A stretch of DNA of 48,273 bases from an uncultured Lacticaseibacillus sp. (GTDB lineage: Bacteria > Bacillota > Bacilli > Lactobacillales > Lactobacillaceae): positions 1-48,273 of the forward strand of contig CAKRNG010000014.1 of NCBI GenBank assembly GCA_934370925.1, read 5' to 3'. Numbering within the stretch: position 1 is the first letter of the stretch; the number at the start of each line of letters is the position of its first letter. Position numbers and translations under genes: made by a program. Below, in pieces: positions 7,441 through 15,818 of the stretch. The notes beneath the pieces were generated by a model that was given only the letters and a program-made list of their open reading frames with translations, did not search any database and was not told where the DNA came from.

Positions 7441-10089
7441 ATGGCGGAGAAACGAGTTTACGAGCAGTCAGCCGCGGCCGTTCTGACGGATCAGAACGTG
7501 ACCGAGGCGGGGTTATCCCCAGAAGAAGCGGCGCGGCGCCAAGCACAATTTGGCGAGAACAAGCTCGCGGGGAAGAAGAAAAAGACAACACTGAGCCGGT
7601 TTGCCGATCAGTTCAAGGACTTCATGATTCTTGTCCTGCTGGTGGCCGCGTTGATCGCAGGTGTGGTCGTGCATGAATGGGCCGATGCGGGAATTATTCT
7701 CGCCGTGGTGATTCTGAACGCTGTGTTTGGGGTTATTCAGGAGAGTAAGGCGGAAGCGGCCATCGAATCGCTTCAGGCCATGACCAGTCCGAGCGCACAC
7801 GTGAAGCGCGGCGGTGACGTGGTGATTGTGCCGAGCACGGAGGTCGTTCCGGGTGATATTGTGTTGCTCGAAGCAGGTGACGTTGTGCCTGCCGACTTGC
7901 GCCTGATTGAGTCTGCTAACCTCAAGATTGAAGAGGCGGCGCTGACGGGTGAAAGTGTCCCAACAGAGAAGAATACGCAGGAAATCACGGAAGAGGCCGG
8001 GATTGGTGACCGTAGCAACATGGCCTTCATGAGCACGAACGTCACGTATGGGCGTGCCGTTGGGGTTGTGGTCGCAACGGGGATGCAGACGGAAGTGGGG
8101 CATATCGCCACCATGCTGGATAACCAGAAGGAAAACCAGACACCGTTGCAGATTAACCTGGCCAAACTGGGGAAATCCCTGACGTGGCTTATTTTAGTCA
8201 TTGCGGTCATTGTCTTTATTGTGGGGATGATGCGCGGCACCGAAACGGCTGCGGAGATGTTCTTAACGGCAATTTCACTTGCTGTAGCGGCGATTCCGGA
8301 AGGGTTGCCGGCAATTGTCACGATTATTTTGGCACTTGGGACGCAGAAAATGGCGCGGCATAACGCCCTTGTGCGCCGGTTGCCTGCCGTTGAAACGCTG
8401 GGGAGTACCGATATTATTGCTTCCGACAAGACGGGGACGTTAACGCAGAACAAGATGACCGTTGAACAGACGTACTACGATGGTCAGCTGCATCCAGCAA
8501 CAGACGGGGTGGGGGGTGACAGTCGTCTGTACGCCGTGATGACGTTTGCCAACGATACGAAGGAACAAGCGGACGGCACGCTTTTGGGGGATCCAACCGA
8601 AACGGCACTGGTTGCGTTTGCTAAGAAGCATGATTTTGATTACCAGAAGGCGCTTGAAGAAAGCCCACGTGTGGGAGAAGTCCCGTTTGATTCAGAACGC
8701 AAGCTGATGTCTACCATGCACGCGTTGCAGGATGGTCAAATTCTGGTTGCGACGAAGGGGGCACCAGATGAACTGCTCCGCCAGACAACGCAGATTGATG
8801 ACCACGGCGAAGTACGGCCACTGACGGATGCGGACCGCGAAGCAATCTTGAAGGTGAACCACAACTTGGCTGTGCAAGCGTTGCGGGTGCTGGGGATGGC
8901 ATACAAGATTTTGCCAGACCTGCCAGAAGAAAGCACGCCGGAAGCGGTTGAGCACGATTTGGTGTTCGCCGGATTCGTGGCCATGATTGACCCAGAACGG
9001 CCGGAAGCCAAGGATGCCGTTGCTGAGGCGAAAGCTGCCGGGATTCAACCATTGATGATTACGGGGGATCACCGGGATACGGCCCAGGCCATTTCGGAAC
9101 GATTGGGGATTATCGAGAAGGGAAACAGTGACGCTGTAATTTCTGGCCGTGATTTGGACCAGATGGATGACGTCACGTTCGAAGCACACGTTCAAGACTA
9201 TTCCGTTTATGCCCGTGTCGCACCTGAACACAAGGTGCGCATCGTGAATGCTTGGCAGAAGAAGGGCAAGGTTGTGGCGATGACGGGGGATGGTGTGAAT
9301 GATGCTCCCGCACTGAAAGCCGCGGACATCGGGATTGCGATGGGGATTACCGGAACGGAAGTCGCAAAGGGTGCGAGTGCGATGATTCTGGCCGATGATA
9401 ACTTCAGCACCATCGTCCGTGCGGTTAAAGCGGGACGGAAGGTCTTTGCGAATATCCAGAAGGCAATTCAGTACCTGCTTTCCGCAAACCTGGGTGAAGT
9501 ATTGACGCTGTTCACCATGACGATGCTTGGCTGGGATATCCTGGCACCCGTGCATATTCTGTGGATTAACCTGGTGACGGATACGTTACCAGCGATTGCG
9601 CTCGGCCTGGAACACACGGAACCGGGTATCATGAACCAGAAACCACGTGGGCGTAATTCAAGTTTCCTGAGTGGGGGCGTTGGGTCCGCGATTATCTGGC
9701 AGGGACTGCTGGAAGGCGCGCTCACCCTGGGCGTTTACTGGCTGGCCATCACCTTCCCTGTGCACACCGCCAGTGCGGCAATGCACGCGGATGCACTCAC
9801 GATGGCGTACGTCACGTTGGGGCTCATTCAGTTATTCCACGCCTTCAACGTTAAGTCGCTACACCAGTCCCTGTTCAAGGTTCGTCCATTTGGCAACAAG
9901 ACCTTCAACTGGGCTATCCTCATCGCAACGGTTGCCCTCGCCGCAACGGTGCTGATTCCAGGATTCAACACGTTATTCCACGTCACAACCTTGAACGGCC
10001 TGCAGTGGGCGATGGTTGTGGGCGCCGGCGTCCTCATGGTGCTGATTGTGGAAGTAGTTAAATTGGTGCAACGAAACAGAGCGGCGTAA
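7441..10089 (+). CDS. Cation-transporting P-type ATPase (type II, Ca/Mn)
   Basis: A membrane ion pump of 882 residues, normal for P2A ATPases. It has an N-terminal cation-ATPase domain and the actuator loop LTGESVPTEK. PEGLP in M4 is a metal-site element. The phosphorylated Asp329 is in DKTGTLTQNK, MITGDHRDTA lies in the P/N-domain region, and the hinge GDGVNDAP is near residue 615. M6 carries NLVTDTLPA, whose Asn and Asp ligate Ca2+ in SERCA-like pumps. A yybP-ykoY riboswitch in its leader suggests export of Mn2+ or Ca2+ under manganese excess. The ATG follows GAGGAGG. The ion is inferred from the riboswitch and motifs. Confidence 0.9.
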   Translation: MAEKRVYEQSAAAVLTDQNVTEAGLSPEEAARRQAQFGENKLAGKKKKTTLSRFADQFKDFMILVLLVAALIAGVVVHEWADAGIILAVVILNAVFGVIQESKAEAAIESLQAMTSPSAHVKRGGDVVIVPSTEVVPGDIVLLEAGDVVPADLRLIESANLKIEEAALTGESVPTEKNTQEITEEAGIGDRSNMAFMSTNVTYGRAVGVVVATGMQTEVGHIATMLDNQKENQTPLQINLAKLGKSLTWLILVIAVIVFIVGMMRGTETAAEMFLTAISLAVAAIPEGLPAIVTIILALGTQKMARHNALVRRLPAVETLGSTDIIASDKTGTLTQNKMTVEQTYYDGQLHPATDGVGGDSRLYAVMTFANDTKEQADGTLLGDPTETALVAFAKKHDFDYQKALEESPRVGEVPFDSERKLMSTMHALQDGQILVATKGAPDELLRQTTQIDDHGEVRPLTDADREAILKVNHNLAVQALRVLGMAYKILPDLPEESTPEAVEHDLVFAGFVAMIDPERPEAKDAVAEAKAAGIQPLMITGDHRDTAQAISERLGIIEKGNSDAVISGRDLDQMDDVTFEAHVQDYSVYARVAPEHKVRIVNAWQKKGKVVAMTGDGVNDAPALKAADIGIAMGITGTEVAKGASAMILADDNFSTIVRAVKAGRKVFANIQKAIQYLLSANLGEVLTLFTMTMLGWDILAPVHILWINLVTDTLPAIALGLEHTEPGIMNQKPRGRNSSFLSGGVGSAIIWQGLLEGALTLGVYWLAITFPVHTASAAMHADALTMAYVTLGLIQLFHAFNVKSLHQSLFKVRPFGNKTFNWAILIATVALAATVLIPGFNTLFHVTTLNGLQWAMVVGAGVLMVLIVEVVKLVQRNRAA

Positions 10090-10211
10090 AACGGGTAGAA
10101 GATGAGGATTAACGTAAAAATGACAGAGGGGTGTTTTTCCCCGGCGTCAGTTTTGGGTTAACCGGAATCTTCTGTTTTACAGAGCTCGACTAAGAAACAG
10201 AGCGGCGTAAA
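10073..10211. repeat. 18-bp direct repeat at the ATPase 3' end plus family D remnant
   Basis: The 18-mer at 10073-10090, spanning the ATPase stop codon, recurs exactly at 10194-10211. Between the copies, 10181-10206 read on the minus strand gives CGCTCTGTTTC then TAGTCGAGCT. That matches the tail-head junction of the family D tandem at 25024-25042. Confidence 0.6.
10121..10154 (+). terminator. Imperfect terminator after the ATPase
   Basis: TGAC (10121-10124) and GGGG (10128-10131) pair with CCCC (10139-10142) and GTCA (10146-10149) across a 3x3 internal loop, followed by TTTT. It is a weak first terminator. Confidence 0.45.
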
Positions 10212-10222
10212 GGCTGACGCAG

Positions 10223-10249
10223 AAATTTTCCCCAAGACCGGGAAAATTT
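10223..10249. terminator. Second hairpin in the ATPase 3' spacer
   Basis: A 10-bp stem, AAATTTTCCC (10223-10232) with GGGAAAATTT (10240-10249), has a 7-base loop and is followed by T's. It lies in a spacer (10090-10456) crowded with hairpins and otherwise without a gene. Confidence 0.5.
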
Positions 10250-10340
10250 TTGGGGTGGTGTCTCACGTTACCGCTTCGTAAAATGTGACGTTTGATCTTG
10301 TTTCAAACGTGTTTATTAAATCGTTAGTGTCGTTCATTAG

Positions 10341-10379
10341 GCTAAAAACGGGTGACGTATTTTGTCACCCGTTTTTAGC
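10341..10379. terminator. Strong bidirectional terminator
   Basis: A perfect 16-bp stem (10341-10356 with 10364-10379) has a 7-base loop. The A-rich left arm and T-rich right arm allow function in both directions. It separates the ATPase unit from the promoter of the next gene. Confidence 0.85.
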
Positions 10380-10407
10380 TTAAAGAGGGGAATATCACGT
10401 GCCCCTT

Positions 10408-10434
10408 TTGTCTCTCCGCTTAAACAGGTATAAT
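10408..10434 (+). promoter_or_regulatory. Promoter of the 144-residue unknown gene
   Basis: A perfect -10 box TATAAT is at 10429-10434. The -35 is weak (TTGTCT at 10408-10413, spacer 15). The start codon is 23 bases further on. Confidence 0.55.
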
Positions 10435-10456
10435 TCTCACGAGGTGAATTGACAAA

Positions 10457-10891
10457 ATGAATAAAAATCAGCAAAAAATGGCGCAGTACGGTTACACGAT
10501 TGACGCCGTGATGACCCGCACCGACGAACTTCAGGACGCATTGAACCCAATGTTCCTTGAATTGCGCGCTGCGATTGATGACGACAAGGTTGCCGCAATT
10601 GATGCTGCCCACTACGCAGACATTCGCGAACAGTTCGCAACCGGGACAGCAGAATACAAGCAGCTTCTGACCAAGTTTGAAGCCGTGCAAGTTCCTGCGC
10701 GTTTCATCGGGAACCACAAGATGCTCACGAAGGCCTTTGCCGAATTCGTTGCCGGTTGCCAGCAGATGACCGACAGCTTGAAGGAAGATCAGACCATCGA
10801 TGCTGCGGCATTCAAGGCGTCCGAGCAGGTTCAGGACGATGAATCCGAAAAGATTTCCAAGTACCTGAACAAGATTCAAGTTTTAGCATAA
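10457..10891 (+). CDS. Conserved-looking helical protein of unknown function
   Basis: I do not recognise this 144-residue protein. It has no signal peptide or membrane segment and is rich in Ala, Asp, Gln and Glu. It looks almost entirely helical, with several amphipathic stretches (about 15-45, 55-85 and 95-140) and a charged QDDESEKISKYLNKIQ tail, so a soluble helical bundle or coiled coil is likely. The ATG follows GAGGTGA (10441-10447). It has its own perfect -10 box and a strong downstream terminator, so it is a monocistronic expressed gene. Codon use resembles its neighbours. Confidence 0.75.
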   Translation: MNKNQQKMAQYGYTIDAVMTRTDELQDALNPMFLELRAAIDDDKVAAIDAAHYADIREQFATGTAEYKQLLTKFEAVQVPARFIGNHKMLTKAFAEFVAGCQQMTDSLKEDQTIDAAAFKASEQVQDDESEKISKYLNKIQVLA

Positions 10892-10929
10892 CGAGGCGAC
10901 GTTAGAAACCGATTTGGCCCCAGAAGACA

Positions 10930-10979
10930 AAATAGCGCCCGCCAAAATTCTCAAACGAGAATTTTGACGGGCGCTATTT
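10930..10979. terminator. Bidirectional terminator between convergent genes
   Basis: A 23-base stem with one mismatch (10930-10952 with 10957-10979) and the 4-base loop AAAC. It serves both the plus-strand gene ending at 10891 and the minus-strand oxidoreductase ending at 10997. Confidence 0.9.
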
Positions 10980-10996
10980 GTGTACCGTGTTTTAGA

Positions 10997-11947
10997 TTAT
11001 GCCTGCCATTGCTTGCGTGCATCGGTCATGATGTCCATGACGTTGATTGTCCAGTCGAGCGTGGGGTTCATCGCGGTATCGATTGCGGTTGCGAAATCGT
11101 GCACTTCAGTCGCGAGTGCCGCAGTGGTGTCGCCTGCTTCGAGTACCTGTGACTGCAAATCGGGGGTCGTGAAGGTTGCCTTGTCTGCCCGTGGATACTG
11201 ATCGAGCGTGAAAAAGCCGCGTTCGAAGGCGACGATTCCCTGTTTAGGCATTTTCGCCTGCAAGTTAAGCGCAACGGTAATCTGCACGCCATCTTTTGTC
11301 CGGAGCAGGAATGACGATTGGCCGTCAACGCCCGTACTGGTTGGGGACATCTGTGTTGCGAGGAGTTCGAGGGGAGACTGGGTGAAACGCCGGGCGAAAC
11401 TCAAGGCGTAAACCCCGATGTCCAGAAGCGCACCACCACCCAATGCGGGGTTCAACAAGCGGTCTTCAGGATTGAACGGTGCATACGAGCCGAATGACAC
11501 CTGAATGGTTTTAAGTGCCCCCAAGTCGTGGTCCGTTGCGTAGGTGAGGATAGTTGGGTAAATCGGCATGTGGTAGATGGTCTGTGCTTCCATCAAAATA
11601 AGGTGCTTGGACGCGGCTAAAGCAACGAGTTCGTTCAGCTCGGCACTGTCCATGGTGATTGATTTTTCCGCCAGCACGTGTTTGCCCGCCAGCAACGCTT
11701 CCTTAATCTGCGCATAGTGGAAGGGGTGCGGTGTGGCGATGTACACGGCATCAATGGCGGAATCAGCAAACATGTCGGTGTAAGATCCGTATGCGTGCGG
11801 GATATCATGTTCCTGGGCGAATGCTTGTGCGCGGGCCAAGTCCCGGGCAGCAGCGCCATACAGTGTCTGTTCGTTGCGTGGGAAGAAGGTGGCAAAAGAG
11901 GTGGCAATACGGCCCAGCCCAACGATACCCCAGTTATAATTCGTCAT
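10997..11947 (-). CDS. Gfo/Idh/MocA-family NAD(P)-dependent oxidoreductase
   Basis: A soluble dehydrogenase of 316 residues, most likely acting on a sugar, inositol or related polyol; the substrate is unknown. The N-terminal Rossmann fold starts at once (NWGIVGLGRIATSFA, residues 4-18). Then come AVYIATPHPFHYAQIKEALLAGK and the EKSIT motif that corresponds to the family EKP lysine site. The C-terminal sheet domain carries GGGALLDIGVYAL. The ATG (complement of 11945-11947) has GGAGTG just upstream. A longer open frame upstream lacks a ribosome site and is low-complexity. It is monocistronic, convergent with the preceding gene. Confidence 0.85.
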   Translation of the reverse strand: MTNYNWGIVGLGRIATSFATFFPRNEQTLYGAAARDLARAQAFAQEHDIPHAYGSYTDMFADSAIDAVYIATPHPFHYAQIKEALLAGKHVLAEKSITMDSAELNELVALAASKHLILMEAQTIYHMPIYPTILTYATDHDLGALKTIQVSFGSYAPFNPEDRLLNPALGGGALLDIGVYALSFARRFTQSPLELLATQMSPTSTGVDGQSSFLLRTKDGVQITVALNLQAKMPKQGIVAFERGFFTLDQYPRADKATFTTPDLQSQVLEAGDTTAALATEVHDFATAIDTAMNPTLDWTINVMDIMTDARKQWQA

Positions 11948-11989
11948 AATCAAACACTCCTTCATCAATTGTTTTCGCGATATGCCCTT

Positions 11990-11995
11990 ATCATA
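11990..11995 (-). promoter_or_regulatory. Extended -10 promoter of the oxidoreductase
   Basis: On the minus strand TGcTATGAT gives an extended -10 element about 45 bases before the start codon. No good -35 box is seen. Confidence 0.45.
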
Positions 11996-12020
11996 GCAGA
12001 TTGAGGCGGTGGTGACGCAG

Positions 12021-12047
12021 AAGCGAATGCTAAAACCGCATTCGCTT
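12021..12047. other. Hairpin in the spacer upstream of the oxidoreductase
   Basis: A perfect 10-bp stem AAGCGAATGC / GCATTCGCTT has a 7-base loop. A short T-run lies only on the plus-strand side. It is not oriented to stop the minus-strand secreted gene, so its role is unclear. Confidence 0.4.
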
Positions 12048-12150
12048 TTGGGGGATGGATCAGATGAATCTTTAAAATTTTTCATTAGGATAAAAATTTT
12101 CAGTTGTGGGCTAGTTGTATGTTGAATGGTAAGCCAAACAATCGAATATA

Positions 12151-12182
12151 AAAAAGAAGGATAATTAATCATCCTTCTTTTT
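12151..12182 (-). terminator. Terminator of the secreted unknown gene
   Basis: A 12-bp stem (12151-12162 with 12171-12182) lies just past the minus-strand stop at 12187, with A's on the plus strand that give U's in the minus transcript. Confidence 0.75.
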
Positions 12183-12186
12183 ACTT

Positions 12187-12621
12187 TTAATTAGTTGTGT
12201 ATACACGTTTATAAGTTTTTACGTCATAAATGTCAGATGAACCCAATTTTTTAGCTGCTGCCTTTAAAGCTGAACTTGGTAATCCACTATAAGAGTATTC
12301 TTCCTCTAGAATGAGTTCGGTTTTGTATGTGAACGAGGTAACGTAAGTAATATTTGTCGTTGTCTCTGAAACGTAGGCAGACTTCTTTCCAGTAGCCTCA
12401 CTCGTGACAACTTTATAGGTGTTTAATACCTCAGCAGTTCGAGCAAACATAGCGGAGGAAGTGATTGTCTCAGTGTCGCTGTATAAAACGGATGTATCTG
12501 TATCCGTACTTGAAGAACCGGTGCTTGCGGAAACAGAGGCGTTTGGAATAATGGCCGTGCACAGACCAATAGCTAGGGCGATGGAGGCGAAAATTGCAGA
12601 AATAGTTTTTTTGCTAATCAT
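12187..12621 (-). CDS. Small secreted protein of unknown function
   Basis: A 144-residue protein I do not recognise. From the ATG at 12621 (AGGAGA just upstream) it begins with a classical signal peptide: MISKK, a hydrophobic stretch about residues 8-24 and a likely cleavage near SVSAS (about 29-33). The mature part is rich in Ser and Thr, then has alternating Thr/Tyr/Val stretches suggesting beta structure and a basic Tyr-rich end (VKTYKRVYTTN). It has no sortase signal and no cysteine in the mature part. The gene is AT-rich relative to flanking genes, which hints at transfer. It has its own promoter and terminator and is divergent from the ABC operon. Confidence 0.75.
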   Translation of the reverse strand: MISKKTISAIFASIALAIGLCTAIIPNASVSASTGSSSTDTDTSVLYSDTETITSSAMFARTAEVLNTYKVVTSEATGKKSAYVSETTTNITYVTSFTYKTELILEEEYSYSGLPSSALKAAAKKLGSSDIYDVKTYKRVYTTN

Positions 12622-12677
12622 TATTTTTCTCCTTTTCTGTGTATGGGTTAACGACAACGTTATCAGCTGATATATTA

Positions 12678-12707
12678 AGCATAAAAGGTTGACTCGTTTT
12701 TTTACAA
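12678..12707 (-). promoter_or_regulatory. Candidate promoter of the secreted gene
   Basis: On the minus strand TTGTAA (complement of 12702-12707) lies 18 bases before TATGCT (complement of 12678-12683). The alternative AT-rich -10 positions nearby make this uncertain. Confidence 0.35.
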
Positions 12708-12733
12708 GCGTTTTCTGATTTTTTTATTTATTT

Positions 12734-12762
12734 TTGCTTTTATAAACGCCAAATGCTAAAAT
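12734..12762 (+). promoter_or_regulatory. Promoter of the ABC exporter operon
   Basis: TTGCTT (12734-12739), 17 bases, then TAAAAT (12757-12762) with an extended -10 TG at 12754-12755. It drives the three overlapping or close-packed ABC genes. Confidence 0.6.
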
Positions 12763-12791
12763 GTGAGAAAAATTAAAACGGGGTGAGCGTC

Positions 12792-13484
12792 ATGCTTAAC
12801 GTTCAGAACCTTGATTTCAGATACGGAAAGCGCCAACTTTTAAAGGATATTTCTTTTCAAGTGACGCCTGGCGAAATTGTTGGGTTAGTTGCGCCAAACG
12901 GAACGGGTAAGAGCACGTTGTTGCGTAATTTAACCGGCCTGTTGAAGCCGAATTCAGGGAAGTTCATTCTTGGCGGGCAAGACGCGTCACAAAATCGGCA
13001 AAAGTTCCTGCAGCAATTATTTTTCTTGGAGGACAATAAACGTTTATTCGAAACGTTTACCGCGCGTGAACACTTTATGTATGTGCGGGATATGTGGGGG
13101 AGTTCAATTTCAGTTACGAATGTTATTCGCGTTCTGCAAATGGAAGACCATGCAGATAAACGGGTTAGCAAGATGTCGTTGGGAATGCGACAACATGTCC
13201 TTTTGGGGATGTATTTAATTTCGGATGCCCAACTTTTACTTTTCGATGAACCCTTGAACGGGCTGGACCCGACAAGCATTAAACGATTCACGCAAATTTT
13301 CTCGAAATTAAGGCAGGAAGGGAAAAGTATTGTGATGTCATCGCATCAACTGGATAACGTGAGGGAGATGACAGACCGAATTTTCTTTTTGAAGGACGCA
13401 ATGATTCAAATATATCAAACCGATTCGTTGGATCTGGATGCCAAATACGAGGAGCTGTACGGAACGGCGGAAGTTGAATGGTGA
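12792..13484 (+). CDS. ABC transporter ATP-binding protein
   Basis: The ATPase subunit of an ABC-2-like exporter, about 230 residues. Visible motifs are Walker A APNGTGKST (near residues 35-43), a degenerate signature SLGMRQHVLLGM in place of LSGGQ, Walker B LLLFDEPLNGLD and the switch His in SSHQLD. The non-standard signature is common in exporters of the bacitracin, antibiotic and lantibiotic type. I prefer the ATG at 12792. A GTG at 12783 lies inside the GGGGTGAG ribosome site. The stop overlaps the next gene by 7 bases, so the three genes are one operon. The substrate is unknown. Confidence 0.85.
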   Translation: MLNVQNLDFRYGKRQLLKDISFQVTPGEIVGLVAPNGTGKSTLLRNLTGLLKPNSGKFILGGQDASQNRQKFLQQLFFLEDNKRLFETFTAREHFMYVRDMWGSSISVTNVIRVLQMEDHADKRVSKMSLGMRQHVLLGMYLISDAQLLLFDEPLNGLDPTSIKRFTQIFSKLRQEGKSIVMSSHQLDNVREMTDRIFFLKDAMIQIYQTDSLDLDAKYEELYGTAEVEW

Positions 13485-14614
13485 GGGGCCAACGTTCAGT
13501 TTTTCGTCCACAGGTGTGGTTTGCGTGGAATAAAAGCTGGCATCATCCAGTTTTTTTTGTTTTTCCCGTGCTTCTTTTGTTTTTGTTCGCTTGGCCTAAC
13601 ATTCAACGGTTAGGCTCGCCGGTCGCATTGGGGGATGTACCAGAATTAAACCAATACGTAGATTTGTACCACCAAGACACCACTAAACTGAATCGGTTGA
13701 CTAAGAAGAAGGCAATTAGTCCAGACGAAAAAGTATTGTTATCCCAACAGATAAAGGCGTTGACGCCCCTTGTGACGGCGGTTTTGTTGAATGATGATAA
13801 TCGAACGCGATTAGTCAAAGATGAATTGCGTGCCACGAACAATTTGGTGGAGACGCTCGCGCGCGGTGAAATGGTACCTGGCTTTGATTTAATGAGCCTC
13901 AAACGACGACAGGCTGAGCTAAAGGAAATCTCACGGTGGCACCTGAAGATTGTGTACACCACAGATAGACATCAATCTGCTTTAATGCAAACCGCAAATA
14001 TGTTCCGTGGATACACGCCCGCGGGATGGCTGTTGACCGTCGTAATATTTTGGGTTAGTGCCTTTATTTTTGAAGACAGACGGACAGATGCCATTGAATT
14101 GATTAACCTGACCCCAGTTAGTTTGACCAGAATGTATCGTCTTCGGCAATTACTGGTCGGAATTTACGTCATTGTTAGTACGTTAATGGCGTTACTGGTC
14201 AGCATGTTCGTCCCGCTGTTGTTGACGGGAGGCGGGACGTGGCACTACCCAATTGCATATCTGGTGAATGATACGCAGGTTGGTGTGATGGCGCAAGGTG
14301 ATTTTGTGTTGCGTGCAATCGGGTTACTGTGTGCCATTATTGTTTTCGCAATAGGGGTTGTTGCCATTATTCAATTATTCGTCCGTCGATTGTTGGGGAG
14401 TCTGCTCTGGGGCATGGTGATGATGTTGAGCCTTTCGAGCTATCTTGGTGCTTGGTCACCATTCAGTTATCTGGATATCGTGGCTGTCTTAATTCCAACG
14501 AGCACGGTGAATAGGCGGTTTGGGTTAGGCGTTGCGGTTAGCTTGTTGATTGGTACAGGAATCGGTTTAAGTTGGCTCAGTACGGTAATTATTCATCGAC
14601 GAAATCGGATTTAG
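13478..14614 (+). CDS. ABC exporter membrane protein 1
   Basis: A 378-residue integral membrane protein with the topology of ABC-2 permeases. One N-terminal membrane segment (about 18-36) is followed by a large extracytoplasmic, helical, charged domain (about 40-175). A cluster of five or so membrane segments runs through the C-terminal half (about 180-375). No sequence motif names a substrate. It overlaps the ATPase gene by 7 bases, and a homologously arranged second permease follows after 12 bases, so the complex is probably an ATPase dimer with a permease heterodimer. Confidence 0.8.
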   Translation: MVRGQRSVFRPQVWFAWNKSWHHPVFFVFPVLLLFLFAWPNIQRLGSPVALGDVPELNQYVDLYHQDTTKLNRLTKKKAISPDEKVLLSQQIKALTPLVTAVLLNDDNRTRLVKDELRATNNLVETLARGEMVPGFDLMSLKRRQAELKEISRWHLKIVYTTDRHQSALMQTANMFRGYTPAGWLLTVVIFWVSAFIFEDRRTDAIELINLTPVSLTRMYRLRQLLVGIYVIVSTLMALLVSMFVPLLLTGGGTWHYPIAYLVNDTQVGVMAQGDFVLRAIGLLCAIIVFAIGVVAIIQLFVRRLLGSLLWGMVMMLSLSSYLGAWSPFSYLDIVAVLIPTSTVNRRFGLGVAVSLLIGTGIGLSWLSTVIIHRRNRI

Positions 14615-14626
14615 GGAGGGACAGGA

Positions 14627-15730
14627 ATGAAATTTGCGAAATATGAAGGACGTCTGCTTTGTCGGCAGCGCATAACCTGGGTAATTCCAATCTTGTTGGC
14701 GCTCGTGATGTTAGTTCCGTACTGGCGTCAGGTACAGCAGTCCGCGTATCCCAACGCCAAGGTCGCCCTGACGAGGGGCATTACGATTGCGGATGCGGGC
14801 ACGGATGCCTCATTAAAACAGACGGTTAACGAACATGGCGATCAAGCAACGGCTGCAAAACACCAGCTTAAGTTATCGCGAAAGGTTAGGGCGACTGCGC
14901 GGAAGGGGGATGTTACGGCATTTACACAAGCGGCAGGCGAGTATATGGCATATGGGTCGAAGCACGTACTGATTGCACGGCAAGACGCCAGCTTATATGT
15001 TTACCTAGCAAAGCACCATATTAACTTAGTGCTTTTAGGAAACAAATTGAAACCCGCCATAAATAGTTTGCTGTTATTGACGATGGAACCAAATGTCACG
15101 CTGTTAATACTCTTGGTTGTTGCGGTGATGATTAGTGCGTGGATGACAGAAGGTGGAAGGAAACGAGATGAAGCATTCGCACTGATTCCACGTAACCAAG
15201 TTCAGTTAGGTTTGACAAAGGTGGGCTTAACCGTGTTTGGCGTTATCGCGGCTGTTGTTTTGGCGATGGGTGTTGTGGTGGGAATGATGACCATGCATGG
15301 GGGATTTGGTGCATTAAATTACCCGGTACTGTTCAAAAATACGGCTGGGGCGACGGTTATTGTCGGAATCGGACAAATTTTGGGCCACTATTTAATTCTG
15401 CTTGTCGCGTGGATTCTTTTCTTGACGGGGATTGGTTATTTCGTTCGAACCTTGTCGCCACGATTAATCGTTAACCTGATTGTCCTGGTTGCGATTATTC
15501 TGTTGGGGCAATCCACGTTAATGACGGGCAGTTTAACGAGCTTTGCGCTTTTTTGGCCGTCCGCTTACGTCGATATCGGTCAGATTGTGACGCAGGGACG
15601 GTTAACCACAGAAATGAGCGAAACGAGTGCGTTGTTACCGGCAATGAGTGCAAGTTGGCTACTAGTTGCCTACGCAGTTCTCTTTTTCGGATTGGCATTG
15701 GGCATTATTGCGCACAGAAAACACGTGTAG
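14627..15730 (+). CDS. ABC exporter membrane protein 2
   Basis: A 367-residue partner permease with the same layout as its neighbour. It has one N-terminal membrane helix (about 15-31), an extracytoplasmic domain (about 35-155) that is basic and rich in Ala, Lys and Thr, and five to six C-terminal membrane segments. The ATG is preceded by GGGAGG near 14614. It ends the ABC operon, and no clear terminator separates it from the GH73 gene 89 bases on. The pair looks like products of an old duplication. The function (export of a peptide, lipid or drug) is inferred only from the family. Confidence 0.8.
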   Translation: MKFAKYEGRLLCRQRITWVIPILLALVMLVPYWRQVQQSAYPNAKVALTRGITIADAGTDASLKQTVNEHGDQATAAKHQLKLSRKVRATARKGDVTAFTQAAGEYMAYGSKHVLIARQDASLYVYLAKHHINLVLLGNKLKPAINSLLLLTMEPNVTLLILLVVAVMISAWMTEGGRKRDEAFALIPRNQVQLGLTKVGLTVFGVIAAVVLAMGVVVGMMTMHGGFGALNYPVLFKNTAGATVIVGIGQILGHYLILLVAWILFLTGIGYFVRTLSPRLIVNLIVLVAIILLGQSTLMTGSLTSFALFWPSAYVDIGQIVTQGRLTTEMSETSALLPAMSASWLLVAYAVLFFGLALGIIAHRKHV

Positions 15731-15818
15731 ATTGGCTAAAATCAAAGAAAAAATTCAATGTCGCGTCGTTCACTAAATGTTATCCTTGAATACAGGAAGA
15801 AACGGAGGTGGCACGCGG

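Noticed and set aside
11948..12172. N-terminal extension of the oxidoreductase
   Set aside because: The added 75 residues are not dehydrogenase-like, have no ribosome site and include the gene's promoter. The Rossmann fold starts at the ATG at 11947.
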